Shown in pieces: positions 4,718 through 5,827 of a DNA stretch of 5,827 nucleotides. The stretch is from an uncultured Clostridia bacterium (GTDB lineage Bacteria; Bacillota; Clostridia; Oscillospirales; Butyricicoccaceae), in contig CAJUJQ010000175.1 of NCBI GenBank assembly GCA_910586575.1, positions 1 through 5,827 of the forward strand. The letters run 5' to 3'. Numbering within the stretch: position 1 is the first letter of the stretch; every line of letters starts with the position of its first letter. Position numbers and translations under genes: made by a program. The notes beneath the pieces are model-generated. The model did not search any database. It was not told where the DNA came from and saw only the letters and a list, made by a program, of their open reading frames with translations.

Positions 4718-5787
4718 ATGAAAAAAATGATCTGCGCGGCCTTTTGCGCGTGTATGCTGCTGGTCCAGGCGGCGGCGCTTCCGGCAATGGGGCCACTGAA
4801 CGCAAAATCAGCAGCGCTGTACGATTCCTCCGGACAGGTGCTTTTTGAGATGAACGCAGACGAACCGCTCCAACCTGCCAGCGTAACCAAAATTATGACC
4901 CTGCTGCTGGCGATGGAAGCGCTTGACCGAGGAGAGGTGAAGCTGACCGATATGGTGACTGGCTCTGCCTACGCGTCGTCCATGGGCGGAACGCAGATCT
5001 GGCTGAAAGAGGGGGAGCAGCTCTCTTTCGACGAAATGCTGAAAGCAATCGCGGTCGGTTCCGCGAATGACTGTGCGGTAGCCGTTGCCGAGCATCTTGC
5101 CGGGACCGAAGCCGCTTTCGTTGAGCGCATGAACGCCCGCGCGCAGGAGCTGGGCTGCACCAGTACAACCTTTATCAACGCCAACGGGCTGGATGCGGAC
5201 GGCGGGAAAACGCTGACATCCGCGCGTGACCTGGCGCTCATCTCGGTCGAGCTGCTGAAGCACCCTAAAATTTTGGATTATACGACCATTTGGATGGATA
5301 CCATCCGCAACGGGCAGTTTTCGCTTGCGAACACCAATAAGATGCTCAAGAGCTACGAGGGGATGATCGGCCTGAAAACCGGCTATATTTCCCAGGCAGG
5401 CTTTTGCATTTCGGCGGTGGCTGAGCGTGACGGCATGACGCTGATTGCGACCATTATGGCCGCGCCAACCAAGGAAGCCCGCAGCGCGGACGTATCCGCG
5501 TTACTCAACTATGGTTTCGCGAATTTTGCGCCCTATACGCCTGATATCGCCGGGCAGCTGCACCCGGTACCGGTCCGGCTGGGCAAGGCGCTTTCCGTCA
5601 TGCCGGAGGCTGGGCAGGTCAACGGCATTGTTCTTGCCAAAGAGGATATGTCGGCATTGACCACCGAGGTCCGGCTTGCGGACGCGGTAGAGGCCCCGGT
5701 GGAAAAGGGGCAGCAGCTGGGGACGGTCACCGTCAAAAGCGGCGATGAGGTGCTGATGAATATCCCCTTGACCGCGGCGGAATCGGT
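4718..5787 (+). CDS. dacF: D-alanyl-D-alanine carboxypeptidase (DacF/PBP5 type, peptidase S11), 3' partial
   Basis: This exported penicillin-binding protein removes the terminal D-Ala from peptidoglycan pentapeptides, limiting cross-linking. From ATG 4718 it has a signal peptide (KK, then hydrophobic MICAAFCACMLLVQAAA, about 4-20). The S11 catalytic domain follows with all three active-site motifs: S55-V-T-K58 (nucleophile Ser55, general base Lys58), S115-A-N117 and K220-T-G222. A beta-rich PBP5-type C-terminal domain starts at about 275. Genomic sequence ends within codon 357, so the last part of the gene is missing, including any membrane-anchoring C-terminal helix. The apparent ending DRKSVV and the TAG stop at 5807 are read from Illumina adapter and are not real. 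Family length is typically 370-400 residues, so only a short tail is lost. It stands alone after the coaX terminator candidate. In Bacillus, dacF precedes spoIIA; whether that holds here cannot be seen. DacF versus DacA/DacB subtype is not settled by sequence alone. Confidence 0.93.
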
Positions 5788-5827
5788 AGATCGGAAGAGC
5801 GTCGTGTAGGGAAAGAGTGTAGATCTC
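5788..5827. other. Illumina adapter read-through (not genomic)
   Basis: The last 40 bases begin AGATCGGAAGAGCGTCGTGT and continue through GGGAAAGAGTGT and AGATCTC. They equal the reverse complement of the TruSeq universal adapter. The first 15 (5788-5802) are the exact reverse complement of 1-15, producing a false terminal inverted repeat. The adapter supplies the last six residues and the stop codon of the apparent carboxypeptidase frame. Confidence 0.97.

Noticed and set aside
1..5802. 15-bp terminal inverted repeat suggesting a transposon or linear element
   Set aside because: Both copies are exact TruSeq adapter sequence, and no transposase or replication gene is present.
5788..5809. Natural C-terminus and stop codon of the carboxypeptidase
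   Set aside because: The codons after 5787 are adapter, so the gene is truncated and not terminated there.

Overview
This looks like a short assembled contig from a Gram-positive, probably spore-forming Clostridia (Firmicutes). I lean towards Oscillospirales/Ruminococcaceae-type bacteria, but that lineage rests on gene content and remembered protein styles, not on a search. The supporting signs are a YabE-type DUF348/G5/3D protein directly before ksgA, a type III pantothenate kinase, a DacF/PBP5-type D,D-carboxypeptidase, strong GGAGG ribosome binding sites and moderate GC. Both ends carry Illumina P5/TruSeq adapter sequence (1-15 and 5788-5827). Genomic sequence is therefore only 16-5787, and both terminal genes are truncated.

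Layout. (1) 16-940, + strand: the 3' part of a YabE-like cell-wall protein, closed by a textbook Rho-independent terminator. (2) 1022-1927, + strand: ksgA/rsmA, the 16S rRNA dimethyladenosine transferase. (3) 1924-2968, - strand: a compact three-gene operon of small uncharacterised proteins. In transcription order these are an 88-aa Ala-rich helical protein, a 154-aa protein with a Pro/Ala/Gly linker and a conserved-looking helical tail, and a ~93-aa protein with two hydrophobic segments around an acidic turn. The last gene converges on ksgA, and their stop codons share one TTAA. (4) 2969-3190: a divergent intergenic region with a clear sigma-A-type promoter for the rightward genes. (5) 3191-4538, + strand: a YfcE/MJ0936-type metallophosphoesterase followed by coaX, separated by 49 nt that include a hairpin overlapping the first gene's stop codon. 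(6) 4539-4717: a hairpin/terminator candidate and a possible sporulation-type -10 element. (7) 4718-5787, + strand: dacF-like carboxypeptidase, cut off by the contig end.

How the genes relate: most are housekeeping genes (ribosome maturation, CoA synthesis, peptidoglycan trimming, cell-wall remodelling). The only plausible undescribed system is the minus-strand trio. Its spacing, ribosome binding sites and shared style (acidic, helical, low-complexity linker, small membrane partner) suggest a functional unit, but no function can be read from the sequence.
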